Positions 7,322 through 17,057 of a DNA stretch of 64,000 nucleotides are shown one piece after another. Source of the DNA: an uncultured Clostridia bacterium (GTDB lineage: Bacteria > Bacillota > Clostridia > TANB77 > CAG-508); assembly GCA_944388805.1 (NCBI GenBank), contig CALXKE010000005.1:24076-88075 (forward strand), given 5' to 3'. The notes under the pieces were generated by a model. That model made no database searches. It was not told the DNA's origin and worked only from the letters and a program-made list of their open reading frames with translations. Position 1 is the first letter of the stretch; every line of letters starts with the position of its first letter. The position numbers were made by a program, and so were the translations under genes.

Positions 7322-10190
7322 ATGGTTAATAATTTTACAAAAAAGAAATTGGTGCGAAAGATAATAATTATTTTAACATTTTTAACAATATTTAATTTTA
7401 TATATCCATACATGCCTGTTATAGCAGATGATGATTCCAAAAACTTGACAGAACAAGATGAGGAAATTCCTGGTGGTGTATTATTAACTCCAATAACAAG
7501 TTTGATTACATCATTATGTGAGGGGGTTATTAGTGTATGCCAACAAAACATATTAGGTATGGGGGCAAGTAGTATACATGTAACATCTGATGAAACCAAT
7601 GTACTACTTACAACATTGGGAGGAGCCATCATTGGAGCTGGATTAGGAGCATTATTAATAGCTAGTGGTCCAGTAGGATGGGTTGCAATAGGAGGTGCTA
7701 CAATAGGAATAGCAGGAGGAGCTGCAATAGGAGCTGGAGCAATAGGAGCAACGACTTTTATTGTAGCGAATGCACATAATAAAAGTCTACCAGACGACTA
7801 TTATTTACCAATTTATAATATAAGTCCACAAGAAATTTTTTCTGATATGATACCTGCATTACATGTAAATTTCATCAATCCAACTGATTATGAAGATGAA
7901 TATGGTATAGAAGAAGATATAGTAGATGAAAATGGGGATGTAGTGGCTTCTAGGAATACAGCAAAAGAATTAGCCCCAACAATTTCAAAATGGTATGTAG
8001 CTATTAGAAACATAGTTTTAGTTGGATTAATGGCAGTATTGTTGTATATAGGTATTAGAATTGTTATTAGTTCAACAAGTAATGAAAAAGCAAAATATAA
8101 AGAACGTATTAGAGATTGGTTGGTGGCTGTTATTATATTAGTATTTATGCATTATATTATGGCATTTGGTTTAACGATTACAGGATATATAACACAAATG
8201 TTGAATTCTCAGAATAACTTTATAATATATCAAATTGAAGATTTTCCAATAGATAAAGTAGCAGATGGAGAAGATAAAACAAGATTAGAGAATTTAATGG
8301 ATGGCACGACTTTAAATTATCCGGTAAATCTTATGGGATTAGCAAGAATACAAACACAATTAGCAAGTGTAGATGAAAATGGAAATGCAATCATGTCATG
8401 GGAAAAAGTAGGATATGTTATTATATATGCGGTATTAACAATATTAACAGTTATGTTTTTAGTTATTTATTTTAAAAGGGTAATTTATTTAGCATTCTTA
8501 ACGATTATTGCCCCTTTAGTTGCATTAACATATCCAATTGATAAAATAAGTGATGGACAAGCACAAGCTTTTAATATGTGGCTGAAGGAATATATGTATA
8601 ATTTGTTATTACAACCATTTCATTTATTGTTATATACAATTTTAGTAGGTTCAGCAATGGAATTGGCTCAAAGCAATATGATATATGCCATTGTGGCAAT
8701 AGGATTTTTATTACCAGCTGAAACATTATTACGTAAGTTCTTTGGATTTGAGAAGGCAGGAACTACAGGAACAATTATGGGAGGAGCCGTTGGTGGAGCA
8801 ATGGCCATGACTGCTTTAAATTCAATAGGCAGATTAAAAGGTATAGGACATCATAATCCAAATAAAGATTCAGATTCAAAAGATGATGGTAATGTAAGAA
8901 CAGCTGACAGAGGTGGAGATTCTCTATTTGCAAATGCATTTGGAGGAAATCAAGATGAAGAAGGTGGCCGGTGGTATACAACCAAGAATGATGAATGGAC
9001 AAGGAAGTGAAGCACAACCACCGGAAATAGCAGGCGGAAATACTGAGCCGACAGAAGGTGGAGGTGTTGCACCATCAGGAATTATATTACCAGGTTCACA
9101 AGGAGGTAGTACCAATAGGAGCGATACAATAAGAACTACTCCAACAACCGAAGAACCAGCAGGAATAACCAGAAATATTGGTAGAACTTCACCAACAAAT
9201 GTACCACCTGGTGCAGGATATACACCTTCAGGTATATGGATGCCAGGAGCACCTCAACTTGGAAATCCATCTACAACGGTACAAGCACAACCTCAAGGTA
9301 ATAATGGACAAACTCCACAAGCGACAGGAATACAAGTACCACCAACAGGAACAAGAACGAGAATACCATCAACTGGAACACAACAAAGGATGCCAGTTAG
9401 AGTACCTAAAAAAACATTGAAAGATAAAGCAAAAGCATTTGGTAAAGTAGCAGGAAGATATACAGGAAAAGGATTAAAAGCGTTAGCAAAATCTGCTCCA
9501 AGAAAAATAGGTCAATTATATGGAGCTGCAACATGGGCAACTGTAGGGGCGATTTCTTCCTTAGCAACAAATGATGCAACATCCAATATGTTACAATATA
9601 CAGCTACAGGAGCTGCGTTAGGATATGCTACTGGTTGGAAAGGATTAGGAGCAGCTGGAGGGTTAGGAGCAGCAACTTCCGCAGGAGCTGGAATACTTGG
9701 AACTGCTGCTGCAACTGGAGCAGGATATGTAGCAGGAGATACAGTTGATGATGCTTATGAAAGATATAATGATATAAGGCAAGGAGTTAATTCAGCCTCT
9801 GCACAATATGAAGAAGAATTATATGGTTCAGATGCTTCAAAAGTAAGAAATCAAAGATTAGATGAGAAATTCTTAAAAGATAAAAAAGCTAGAAAACAAT
9901 ATGAAGAAGCTTTTGGAAAAGATGGTAGAGAGGAAGCAATGAATCAAGCGATAAAATACAGACAATATGGTGTAACAGATGACAAAATGATTATAAAAGC
10001 AATGCAACTAGAAGGACTAAATGATCAAGATACAGCTTCAGAAGAAAGAATTGGTTATGCTAAAATTGCTTCTACTGCTAAAACAGAAAAAGAATTACAA
10101 GATTACGGAAAGAGGCTTCAAGAAAATGGCATAGATGAAGAAAAAGTAAAAGAAATTAACAGAATTGTAAGAGATATGCAAAAAGTATAA
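7322..10190 (+). CDS. VirB6/TrbL-like channel protein, split by +1 frameshift at a CGG codon
   Basis: Read as one gene it gives about 955 residues: a signal segment, a Gly/Ala-rich hydrophobic region, several transmembrane helices (about residues 220-480), a Pro/Gly/Thr-rich linker, a second Ala/Gly-rich hydrophobic region and a charged C-terminus. The first frame ends at 9010, and the second frame is open from 8913 to 10190. Around 8960-8975 the sensible sequence moves from the first frame (FGGNQDEEGG) to the second (GGIQPRMMNGQG). The break is at CGG 8969-8971; dropping its C gives four glycines in a row. Alternative: two genes, the second starting at ATG 8955 with GGAGG at 8942-8946. I favour one gene because the first frame turns into atypical sequence after the CGG. 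Confidence 0.65.
8969..8971 (+). other. CGG codon at the virB6 frame break
   Basis: Zero frame reads GGC CGG TGG. Skipping the C gives GGC, then GGT GGT, and joins the frame that stays open to 10190. Confidence 0.6.
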
Positions 10191-10208
10191 TAGAGAGAAA
10201 GGGAGTAT

Positions 10209-11126
10209 ATGAGAAAATTAAGATTATTTTATCAAAATTATAAGGAGAAAATATGGATATCAATTGGTATGATAGCATTAGTTTTAGTACTAATTCGTCT
10301 TGCGAATAATAATATCCAAAAAGAGAATGAAGAAACAATTGAAAATGTAACATCTGAAGTAAGGAATAATATTTCATATGCACCTTCTCAATCTATTATT
10401 TCTGACTCAAGCATATCTGAAGAAAATGCAGAAGAAAATATAAATATAATAGAAAACTTTATAGATTTTTGTAATAATAATCAAATTGAAGAGGCTTATA
10501 ACTTATTAAGTACTGACTGTAAAGAAGAATTATTTCCTACAGTAGAAGATTTCTATAATAATTACTATAAAGATATATTTACGGAAAAAAAATCTTTCGA
10601 TACAGAATTATGGGGAAATTCCGGAATAGTTACTTATAGAATCAAAATTCTAAGTGACATTATGGCTACAGGAATAGTAAGTGATGAATTTATAGAAGAT
10701 TATTATTCCATTATATCTGAAGATGGCAATAAAAAATTAAATATTAAAAATTTTGTTAGTAAGGTAGAAATTAATAATAAGAAGAGTATAGAAGATATCG
10801 AATTTAATGTATTAAATAAAAAAACTTATATAGATTATAAGATTGTTGAAGTAGAAATAAAAAATAATTCTGATAAAAAAGTGATTATAGATACAAAAGA
10901 AAATACAGAATCAGTATATATAAGAGATATGAATGGTGTAGGATATGGATGGTATGGACATGAAATTGCAGATAATCTTTTAGATTTGGAACCAGGAGAA
11001 TCCACAAATTTAGAAATTAAATTTAATAAAATGTATAATACCAATAGAAAAGATAAAACAATTCATTTTACAGATATTCATAAAGAAGGTATGGAAGAAA
11101 CACTAAGTATAGAAATAGGAATATAG
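10209..11126 (+). CDS. membrane-anchored NTF2-like protein, VirB8/TcpC-like candidate
   Basis: 305 residues. One transmembrane helix (about 15-33) is followed by an exported part. Residues about 75-165 (IENFIDFCNNNQIEEAYNLL and on) resemble an NTF2-like fold; the C-terminal part (from about 195) is beta-rich, with DLEPGEST typical of extracytoplasmic Ig-like domains. VirB8 and the clostridial TcpC protein are membrane proteins with NTF2-like domains, and the position in the operon fits such a scaffold role. The family call is by fold resemblance only. GGGAG precedes the ATG. The gene lies 18 bases after virB6. Confidence 0.5.
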   Translation: MRKLRLFYQNYKEKIWISIGMIALVLVLIRLANNNIQKENEETIENVTSEVRNNISYAPSQSIISDSSISEENAEENINIIENFIDFCNNNQIEEAYNLLSTDCKEELFPTVEDFYNNYYKDIFTEKKSFDTELWGNSGIVTYRIKILSDIMATGIVSDEFIEDYYSIISEDGNKKLNIKNFVSKVEINNKKSIEDIEFNVLNKKTYIDYKIVEVEIKNNSDKKVIIDTKENTESVYIRDMNGVGYGWYGHEIADNLLDLEPGESTNLEIKFNKMYNTNRKDKTIHFTDIHKEGMEETLSIEIGI

Positions 11127-11136
11127 GAGGTTAAAT

Positions 11137-14100
11137 ATGGCAGAAGATAATAATGTAAAAAATATAATAGTAAAAAAATTTAAAAAAATTATCTCTGTCA
11201 TTATTGTTGCTTTTCTTTTAGTAGTTATCATTGCTGCAGCTTTTTGGGGAACAATTTCAACAATATATGAAAAAGTAAGTGACGTTTTTACAGATGTATT
11301 AGATAATATTCAAATTAATGGAAATAATCTAGAAATCAATGAAGACTACCTTGAAGATGCTGAAAAACGATTAGAACGATTAGGTATTGATGCAGAAGAT
11401 TTAGGATTAGGAGGACATGAGGAATATTTAGAGAGATTCCTAGAAGCAGAAATCGTTACAAATTATCCATATTTAGGAGGAGATGGTTTACAAGGTACTG
11501 TCTATTTTGAAAGAGCGAAAATTGATGGTTCCACAACAGAACTAAAATATATTGCTTATGATGAATTTTATGCTATGAAAAATGATGGAAATAGTGAAAT
11601 ATATGACTATTTTACAGTAGATACAGATGATTGGACTGTACATGTAGTCAAAAATTCATCACAAAATAGTTTTGAAATCGAAAAAATTAATTATAAAAAC
11701 ATGGTAGAAAAATTTTCAATGCCGTTTGAATTTACAATTGCATTAGCAATGACTAGCCAAAATCCACAATTTGCTTTAGCAGTAGTTAATCTAGTAAAAG
11801 ATTCAAGGATTGTTGTAACTATTGCTGAATCTAAAACTACAAGAACAACAAATACAACAGATACATATCATATAAATAAAGTAATTACAAATATTGAAAC
11901 AGGTGAAGTAAGTGAAACAAATGAAGATAATGTTACAGAATATGAGCCAGAGGTTGAAGAAAGTTATTACACATCTGTGTTTTTATCAAGAGCAAATACA
12001 TGGATTTTAAATCAAATAACAGATTTTTCATATAATGATACAGGAGATGTAGCAGGAGAACCACAGATAACAGAAATTGAAGGTAGTACTGGTTCTGGAG
12101 TATCAGATGGTAATCGCGTTGTTACGACAATTAGTGATAGAAAATTGACAACTGTTATTACGACAAGACGACAAAGTTGGAATCAAGGACAACCAAAAAT
12201 AATAGAAAAAACAAGTAATTTTACAAATCTGATATTAAGAGATACTAATAATATTTCTGGACAAGGTCTAATTGGTGTAGCAAAAGTTTGCCATGATTAT
12301 TTAGCTGATAATGGATACACATATCAATATGGTGCAGGTCATTCAGAATTTCCAAATATTGAATCTATAAGTTCAATTGATTGTAGTGCTTATGTTAGTT
12401 GGGTGTTGTATAAAGCTGGTTATGAAGATGTTGGTGCCCAAAGTTCAGAAACTTTAATTAATTATGCACAGAACAAGGGGTGGGAAGTTATTAATTCACT
12501 TAATGATGTAAAACCAGGAGATATTATGATATATGATGGGCATACCAATATATTAGTGTCAATTGAAGGCGATAAATATTTGTGCTATGATTGTGGTTGG
12601 GATGGTGCAATTCAAGCGAAGGATCCGATAGAATATGATGTAGAAGGAAAATTCAAATATGCTCTAAGACCAAATGATGAAATAGCACAGGCTTTAGAGC
12701 CAAAAACGATAGCAGATTTAAAACAAACTGTACAAGAATATGTTGACGGTATAACAGAAGGCACATATCAAGTTCGTGTATTGAATTTAGATAAAACAAA
12801 TAATAATAGTTTTACAATCGGTAGTGGAAATGTCAAATCCGAAGGTTGGTTAAAATTATTTATTATGGCAACTGCATATAATGAAGTAAAAAATGGAAAT
12901 ATAGAAGAAGAAGCAATTAGTTCAGATGTTGATAGAATGATAACAACAGACAGTAATGATGCAGCAAATGCAGTTTTAACAACTTTGGGTGAAGGAGATA
13001 TAGAAGAAGGAATCAATAAAGTAAATGAATACTTAACTAGAAATAATTACAATAGTACCAATATGGGAGAACAGTTATCAACAGTAGAAGGAGCAACAGG
13101 TAGTGATAATAATTATACAAGTGCAGCTAATGTATCAAAATTATTAAATAGTATTTACAACAATAAATGTATTAATAAAACATATTCAGAAAAAATGATG
13201 GATATTTTAAAAAGACAATTATTAATAGAATATATTCCATCAGCTATTACAGAAGGTACAGTAGCAAATAAAACTGGAGAGCAAAGTGATATTTTGCAGG
13301 ATGCAGCAATTGTTTCGATAGAAAATGCAAATTATATACTAATAGTTTCTGCAAGTGAAATATCAGATAAAACAGAGGCAGCAAGTAAAATAGCAGATAT
13401 ATCAAGAATTGTAAATGCATTTTTCGTAGAAAATGGAAGTGTAAATGATAATAGTAACAATTTTATTCAAGACGATGAATTAGATATTATTATGAATGGA
13501 AGAAGAGTTTGTTACAAAGTGCCAAATATAGGATATCAATGTCCACTAGATAACCTTGTAGATGCACATGAAATGTTATTTGAATTATTGGCAAGTGAAG
13601 AAAAGACACAAAGTCATGAGAATTTAATGAGATATTTATTATATTTACTTACAGGTGATAGTTATGGCGTAGAAGAATTTGACTTTGAAGAATTTGTAAA
13701 TGGAAGTTTTTCTGGTGCAGGAGGTGCTTGGGCAGCTATATGGGGAGACGCATGTACCAGAGAAGAATTCATTGCAGCTGTAAAGGCATATAATCCACCA
13801 AATGTTACAGGAAATGGTGGAAGATCATGTGTGGAATGTTATCAAAAATATTTTGTGGCTAATGCTGAGAATTTTTATGATATTTGTACAAAAAATGGAA
13901 TGGATCCGAGATTTATATTTTGTATAGGAATCCATGAGAGTTATTATGGAACTTCTAATATTGCTAATACAAAGGGAAATTTCTTTGGATGGGGAGCATA
14001 TGACTGGGATCCAGGAGGAAGTGCTGTTACATTTGCAGATATGTCTGAAGGAATAGAAGATGTTAGTAGCGGATTAAAAGAATATGTAACTCCTGGTACT

Positions 14101-14664
14101 TGGCAGTATGAAAGAATTCAAGCAAATGGATATGATCCAACTACAATAGAAGGAATTGGTTCATTATATGCTTCTGACCCAAATTGGGCAACAGCAGTAA
14201 AACAGCATATGACAAATATATTTGGTTGTACAGGAAATACGACTTATAATGATGGAGAAGCAACTGAAATGCAGGCAAAAATTGTTGAAATAGCTTCTTC
14301 ACAAGACACTCTAGGAAATCCAGGAGGATATTGTCAGGCATGGGTAGCAGATGTATATGAAAAGGCAGGGCAATCTAGAGTATCTCAATGTTGTGCATCA
14401 TATGCAGCTGATAAATGGGTAGTTTCACAAGATAAAAATAATATACCATTAGGTGCTTGTGTATATGGTCATTCCTATAATTATCAAGCTAAGTGTAGTA
14501 CATATCATGAAACACGTGAAGCTGGGCATGTTGGAATTTATATAGGAAATGGGCAAGTTGCCTCAAATGTCGGTGGAATAAGAATAGAAAGTCTAGATTC
14601 TTGGATATCATCTTTTGGCTGGAAAGGCTGGGGATGGAATGGTGGAATAGACTATTCTAAATAA
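11137..14664 (+). CDS. multidomain cell wall hydrolase of the type IV secretion system (VirB1-like)
   Basis: 1175 residues. A transmembrane anchor (about 20-42) is followed by a long linker and then four recognisable parts: an NlpC/P60-like peptidase with Cys416 (IDCSAY) and His469; a class A beta-lactamase-like domain (about 535-765) with KTGE at 712-715; a glucosaminidase-like domain with Glu934 in GIHESYYGTS; and a second NlpC/P60- or CHAP-like domain with Cys1066 and His1131. Such enzymes open peptidoglycan so the channel can cross the wall. In the beta-lactamase-like domain the SxxK position reads GWLK (570-573) and the SDN position reads DSN (605-607), so the catalytic serines are missing. 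AGGAGG precedes the ATG. Confidence 0.8.
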   Translation: MAEDNNVKNIIVKKFKKIISVIIVAFLLVVIIAAAFWGTISTIYEKVSDVFTDVLDNIQINGNNLEINEDYLEDAEKRLERLGIDAEDLGLGGHEEYLERFLEAEIVTNYPYLGGDGLQGTVYFERAKIDGSTTELKYIAYDEFYAMKNDGNSEIYDYFTVDTDDWTVHVVKNSSQNSFEIEKINYKNMVEKFSMPFEFTIALAMTSQNPQFALAVVNLVKDSRIVVTIAESKTTRTTNTTDTYHINKVITNIETGEVSETNEDNVTEYEPEVEESYYTSVFLSRANTWILNQITDFSYNDTGDVAGEPQITEIEGSTGSGVSDGNRVVTTISDRKLTTVITTRRQSWNQGQPKIIEKTSNFTNLILRDTNNISGQGLIGVAKVCHDYLADNGYTYQYGAGHSEFPNIESISSIDCSAYVSWVLYKAGYEDVGAQSSETLINYAQNKGWEVINSLNDVKPGDIMIYDGHTNILVSIEGDKYLCYDCGWDGAIQAKDPIEYDVEGKFKYALRPNDEIAQALEPKTIADLKQTVQEYVDGITEGTYQVRVLNLDKTNNNSFTIGSGNVKSEGWLKLFIMATAYNEVKNGNIEEEAISSDVDRMITTDSNDAANAVLTTLGEGDIEEGINKVNEYLTRNNYNSTNMGEQLSTVEGATGSDNNYTSAANVSKLLNSIYNNKCINKTYSEKMMDILKRQLLIEYIPSAITEGTVANKTGEQSDILQDAAIVSIENANYILIVSASEISDKTEAASKIADISRIVNAFFVENGSVNDNSNNFIQDDELDIIMNGRRVCYKVPNIGYQCPLDNLVDAHEMLFELLASEEKTQSHENLMRYLLYLLTGDSYGVEEFDFEEFVNGSFSGAGGAWAAIWGDACTREEFIAAVKAYNPPNVTGNGGRSCVECYQKYFVANAENFYDICTKNGMDPRFIFCIGIHESYYGTSNIANTKGNFFGWGAYDWDPGGSAVTFADMSEGIEDVSSGLKEYVTPGTWQYERIQANGYDPTTIEGIGSLYASDPNWATAVKQHMTNIFGCTGNTTYNDGEATEMQAKIVEIASSQDTLGNPGGYCQAWVADVYEKAGQSRVSQCCASYAADKWVVSQDKNNIPLGACVYGHSYNYQAKCSTYHETREAGHVGIYIGNGQVASNVGGIRIESLDSWISSFGWKGWGWNGGIDYSK

Positions 14665-14680
14665 TTGAGAGGTGTAAGAT

Positions 14681-16000
14681 TTGAAAAAATTAAAATTTAT
14701 AATAATTATTGTTATAATTATAATTTTAATATTAGTAGTTATTTTTTTAAAAAAACAGAATAATTTAGAAAGCGAAGATAATATAATAGCTGCAAGAGAT
14801 GTTCCAGAAACCCAAAAAATTCCTTTGGAAAAAGAAGAATCTGTAGGAACCTATTTATTAATAGATGAAATTGTTAATAACTTTTTCTTATATATTTCTG
14901 AAAATGACGAAAATATAAATAATTCTGAAGCAGCATATTCTGTTTTGGATGAAGAATATATAAGTCAAAATTCAATAACGAAGGATAATATTCTAAGTTT
15001 TTTTGAAGAATATAGAGATTTTAATAGTTATTCAACAAAAAATATGTATAATAAGAAAATAACTGCCTCTGAAGCAGTGGCAAATGCTTTTTATTACATA
15101 AAAGGTGTTATTAGGATAAATGGAGAAATAAAAGATGTTTATAGCATTGTAAAGGAAGATGTTTTCAATCAGACATATAGTATACAGTTTATAGATGAAG
15201 AAGAATTTAATACAACAGTAGAAGATAGTGATAATGTAGATATAGAGAAATTTGAAATAAAAAATAAGGAATATAATCAAGTCTATATAAAAACAGCAAC
15301 AAATTATGATATATGCTTAAAACACATGGAAGACTATAAAAATGCTTTGGCTAATAATGTAGAAGAAGCTTATGAGAGGTTAGATGAAGAGTATAAAGAA
15401 AAAAGATTTGGTAGTTTGGAAAATTTTGAAAAATATAGACAAGAAAAACAAGAAACTTTTGGAAAAGAAAATTTTGTGCAATATTTAGTTAATGATTATG
15501 ATACATATAAGCAATATGTATGCAAAGATCAATATGGAAATTTATATATTTTTGAAGAAACATATCCTATGGAATATTCATTAAAATTAGATACTTATAC
15601 AATCATGACAGATAAATTTAAACAGGAATACGATAACGGAAGTAATCAAACTAAAGTACAAATGAATATAGATAAATTTATCTTAATGATTAATAATCAG
15701 GATTATGAAACTGCATATGATGTTTTAGATACTAATTTTAAAAATAACTATTTTAAAACTTTAGAGGAATTTGAAGAATATATAAAAACTAATATGTATA
15801 GATATAATGATATAGAGTTTACAAATTTTGATGTGAAAGGAAATGTTTATACATGCTCAACAAATTTGACAGATTTATCTAATGGAAAATATATAGATGA
15901 AACAAAAGGAACGGGAGGGTCTGGTTATATATTAAATTGGAATTTTTTAGTTCAATTACAAGACGATTATCAATTTATCCTATCTTTTGAAGTAAAATAA
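14681..16000 (+). CDS. membrane-anchored protein with three NTF2-like repeats
   Basis: 439 residues from a TTG start with GAGAGGTG just upstream. A hydrophobic N-terminal anchor (about 5-24) is followed by three related alpha/beta units, each with an xxAYxxLDxxY-type helix (AAYSVLDEEY, EAYERLDEEYK, TAYDVLDTNFK). The same pattern (EAYNLLSTDCK) occurs once in the protein at 10209, so the two are related. The exported repeats probably form a scaffold around the channel, as NTF2-like VirB8 proteins do. Last gene of the operon, followed by a shared terminator. Function not known from sequence. Confidence 0.5.
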   Translation: MKKLKFIIIIVIIIILILVVIFLKKQNNLESEDNIIAARDVPETQKIPLEKEESVGTYLLIDEIVNNFFLYISENDENINNSEAAYSVLDEEYISQNSITKDNILSFFEEYRDFNSYSTKNMYNKKITASEAVANAFYYIKGVIRINGEIKDVYSIVKEDVFNQTYSIQFIDEEEFNTTVEDSDNVDIEKFEIKNKEYNQVYIKTATNYDICLKHMEDYKNALANNVEEAYERLDEEYKEKRFGSLENFEKYRQEKQETFGKENFVQYLVNDYDTYKQYVCKDQYGNLYIFEETYPMEYSLKLDTYTIMTDKFKQEYDNGSNQTKVQMNIDKFILMINNQDYETAYDVLDTNFKNNYFKTLEEFEEYIKTNMYRYNDIEFTNFDVKGNVYTCSTNLTDLSNGKYIDETKGTGGSGYILNWNFLVQLQDDYQFILSFEVK

Positions 16001-16002
16001 AA

Positions 16003-16049
16003 AAAAAGTATTTATAGAAGTAAGTTAGAATTTTCTATAAATACTTTTT
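16003..16049. terminator. bidirectional terminator
   Basis: A perfect 17-bp stem (16003-16019 with 16033-16049) has A runs on the left and T runs on the right, so it works for both converging genes. Confidence 0.9.
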
Positions 16050-16744
16050 TATTTAAAAAGATTATTAAATAAATCAATGATATAGCTAAAAGCAAAATTG
16101 GTATTATATAATTCTTTAAAATAGTTTTGTACAAAAGGAATATTCCATATAATAAATAAAATAAAAATAGCAATTATAAAAGCTATAAAATTTTTTAAAT
16201 AATCTTTAAAAGTCTTTTTATATTTAATTTTATAACCTCTATTCTTTAAATCTTGAATATAGGCATCATAGTAAGCCTGTTGTTTAGCTTGTTGAACTTG
16301 TCTATCATAATCCAAATCTTTTTGATATTGTTCTGCTTGTTTTTTTTGAAAATTTATATCAGGGTTCTGATTTTGATGTATATAGGCATTGGATTGGTGA
16401 ATATGTTGCTTATTATTGGTTTGAGAAGTATTCTTTTGCTGCAAATGATGTAAATGATTTAATTCGTTTTTTAACACTTGATTTTGTTTATACATTGCAT
16501 TATAGTTTTCCTGAGAAATTGTCGTAGTAGCCAATTGTTTATCATATGCTATTTTAAGAGTAGGATTAGATAAAGTTTGATAAGCTTCATTAATTAATTT
16601 CAAAGTCTCTTCTGCTTCTTTTTTATGTAAACTATCTTGTAAGTCAGGATGATATTTTTTAGCTAAGGTTTTATATGCTTTTTCAATAATTTCAGGTGAG
16701 GCATTTCTGTCTACCTCTAATATTTCATAATAATTTTTATCCAT
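16049..16744 (-). CDS. J-domain protein with C-terminal membrane helix
   Basis: 231 residues. An N-terminal J domain (about 1-67) carries the HPD motif in KKYHPDLQD, which stimulates Hsp70 (DnaK) ATPase. A Gln/Asn/His-rich middle with coiled-coil character follows, then one hydrophobic helix near residues 186-205. It lacks the zinc-finger and substrate-binding domains of DnaJ, so it is a specialised cochaperone that brings DnaK to the membrane. Its partner is unknown. It converges on the type IV secretion operon and shares a terminator with it, but its role in secretion is speculation. Confidence 0.85.
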   Translation of the reverse strand: MDKNYYEILEVDRNASPEIIEKAYKTLAKKYHPDLQDSLHKKEAEETLKLINEAYQTLSNPTLKIAYDKQLATTTISQENYNAMYKQNQVLKNELNHLHHLQQKNTSQTNNKQHIHQSNAYIHQNQNPDINFQKKQAEQYQKDLDYDRQVQQAKQQAYYDAYIQDLKNRGYKIKYKKTFKDYLKNFIAFIIAIFILFIIWNIPFVQNYFKELYNTNFAFSYIIDLFNNLFK

Positions 16745-16812
16745 CGTAATAATCCTTTCTCGTAAATGATACCATAAAAAATGTAAGTTATCAATAAAAA
16801 TTTAAAATTATA

Positions 16813-16841
16813 TTGTAATTAGTAAATATTTATTGTACAAT
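16813..16841 (+). promoter_or_regulatory. promoter of the 25-residue peptide gene
   Basis: TTGTAA at 16813-16818 and TACAAT at 16836-16841 with a 17-base spacer; transcription would start near 16848. Confidence 0.55.
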
Positions 16842-16873
16842 AAAACCACCTTCATAAGGGAGGTGATTTTGAG

Positions 16874-16951
16874 ATGAAGGAATTAATACAAGTATTAAAA
16901 CTCCTAATACTTTTAGAAATATTACAGTACATAAATAAGGAGAAAAAATAG
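16874..16951 (+). CDS. 25-residue hydrophobic peptide, type I toxin-like
   Basis: The peptide begins MKELIQVLKLLILLEILQ and ends in KEKK: one short hydrophobic helix with a charged tail. A full-strength ribosome site (GGGAGGTGAT, 16858-16867) lies before the ATG. That site can pair with CCACCT about 10 bases upstream, which would hide it in a hairpin. With a promoter just upstream and a terminator at the stop codon the transcript would be about 130 bases. This compact layout is seen in small membrane-toxin genes of Firmicutes, but no antisense RNA is proven. A decayed copy of the first six codons occurs at 16992. No family assigned. Confidence 0.55.
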   Translation: MKELIQVLKLLILLEILQYINKEKK

Positions 16952-16978
16952 AGGAAGCTGCAACTTCCTCTATTTTTT
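16949..16978 (+). terminator. terminator of the small peptide gene
   Basis: A 9-bp stem (16949-16957 with 16964-16972) overlaps the stop codon and is followed by ATTTTTTATTTT. Confidence 0.8.
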
Positions 16979-17057
16979 ATTTTGATTTATCATGAAAGAA
17001 TTAATACAAATTTCTTCCTATATAAAGTATACAACAATTTAGAAAATATGTCAAATT

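Noticed and set aside
8955-10190. Independent gene starting at ATG 8955 with GGAGG upstream
   Set aside because: Possible, but the ribosome-like site also encodes natural FGGNQDE sequence of virB6, and the virB6 frame loses sense just after the CGG; kept as an alternative in the virB6 entry.
1761-16000. Integrative conjugative element
   Set aside because: No integrase, relaxase, attachment-site duplication or transfer-origin feature was found in the window.
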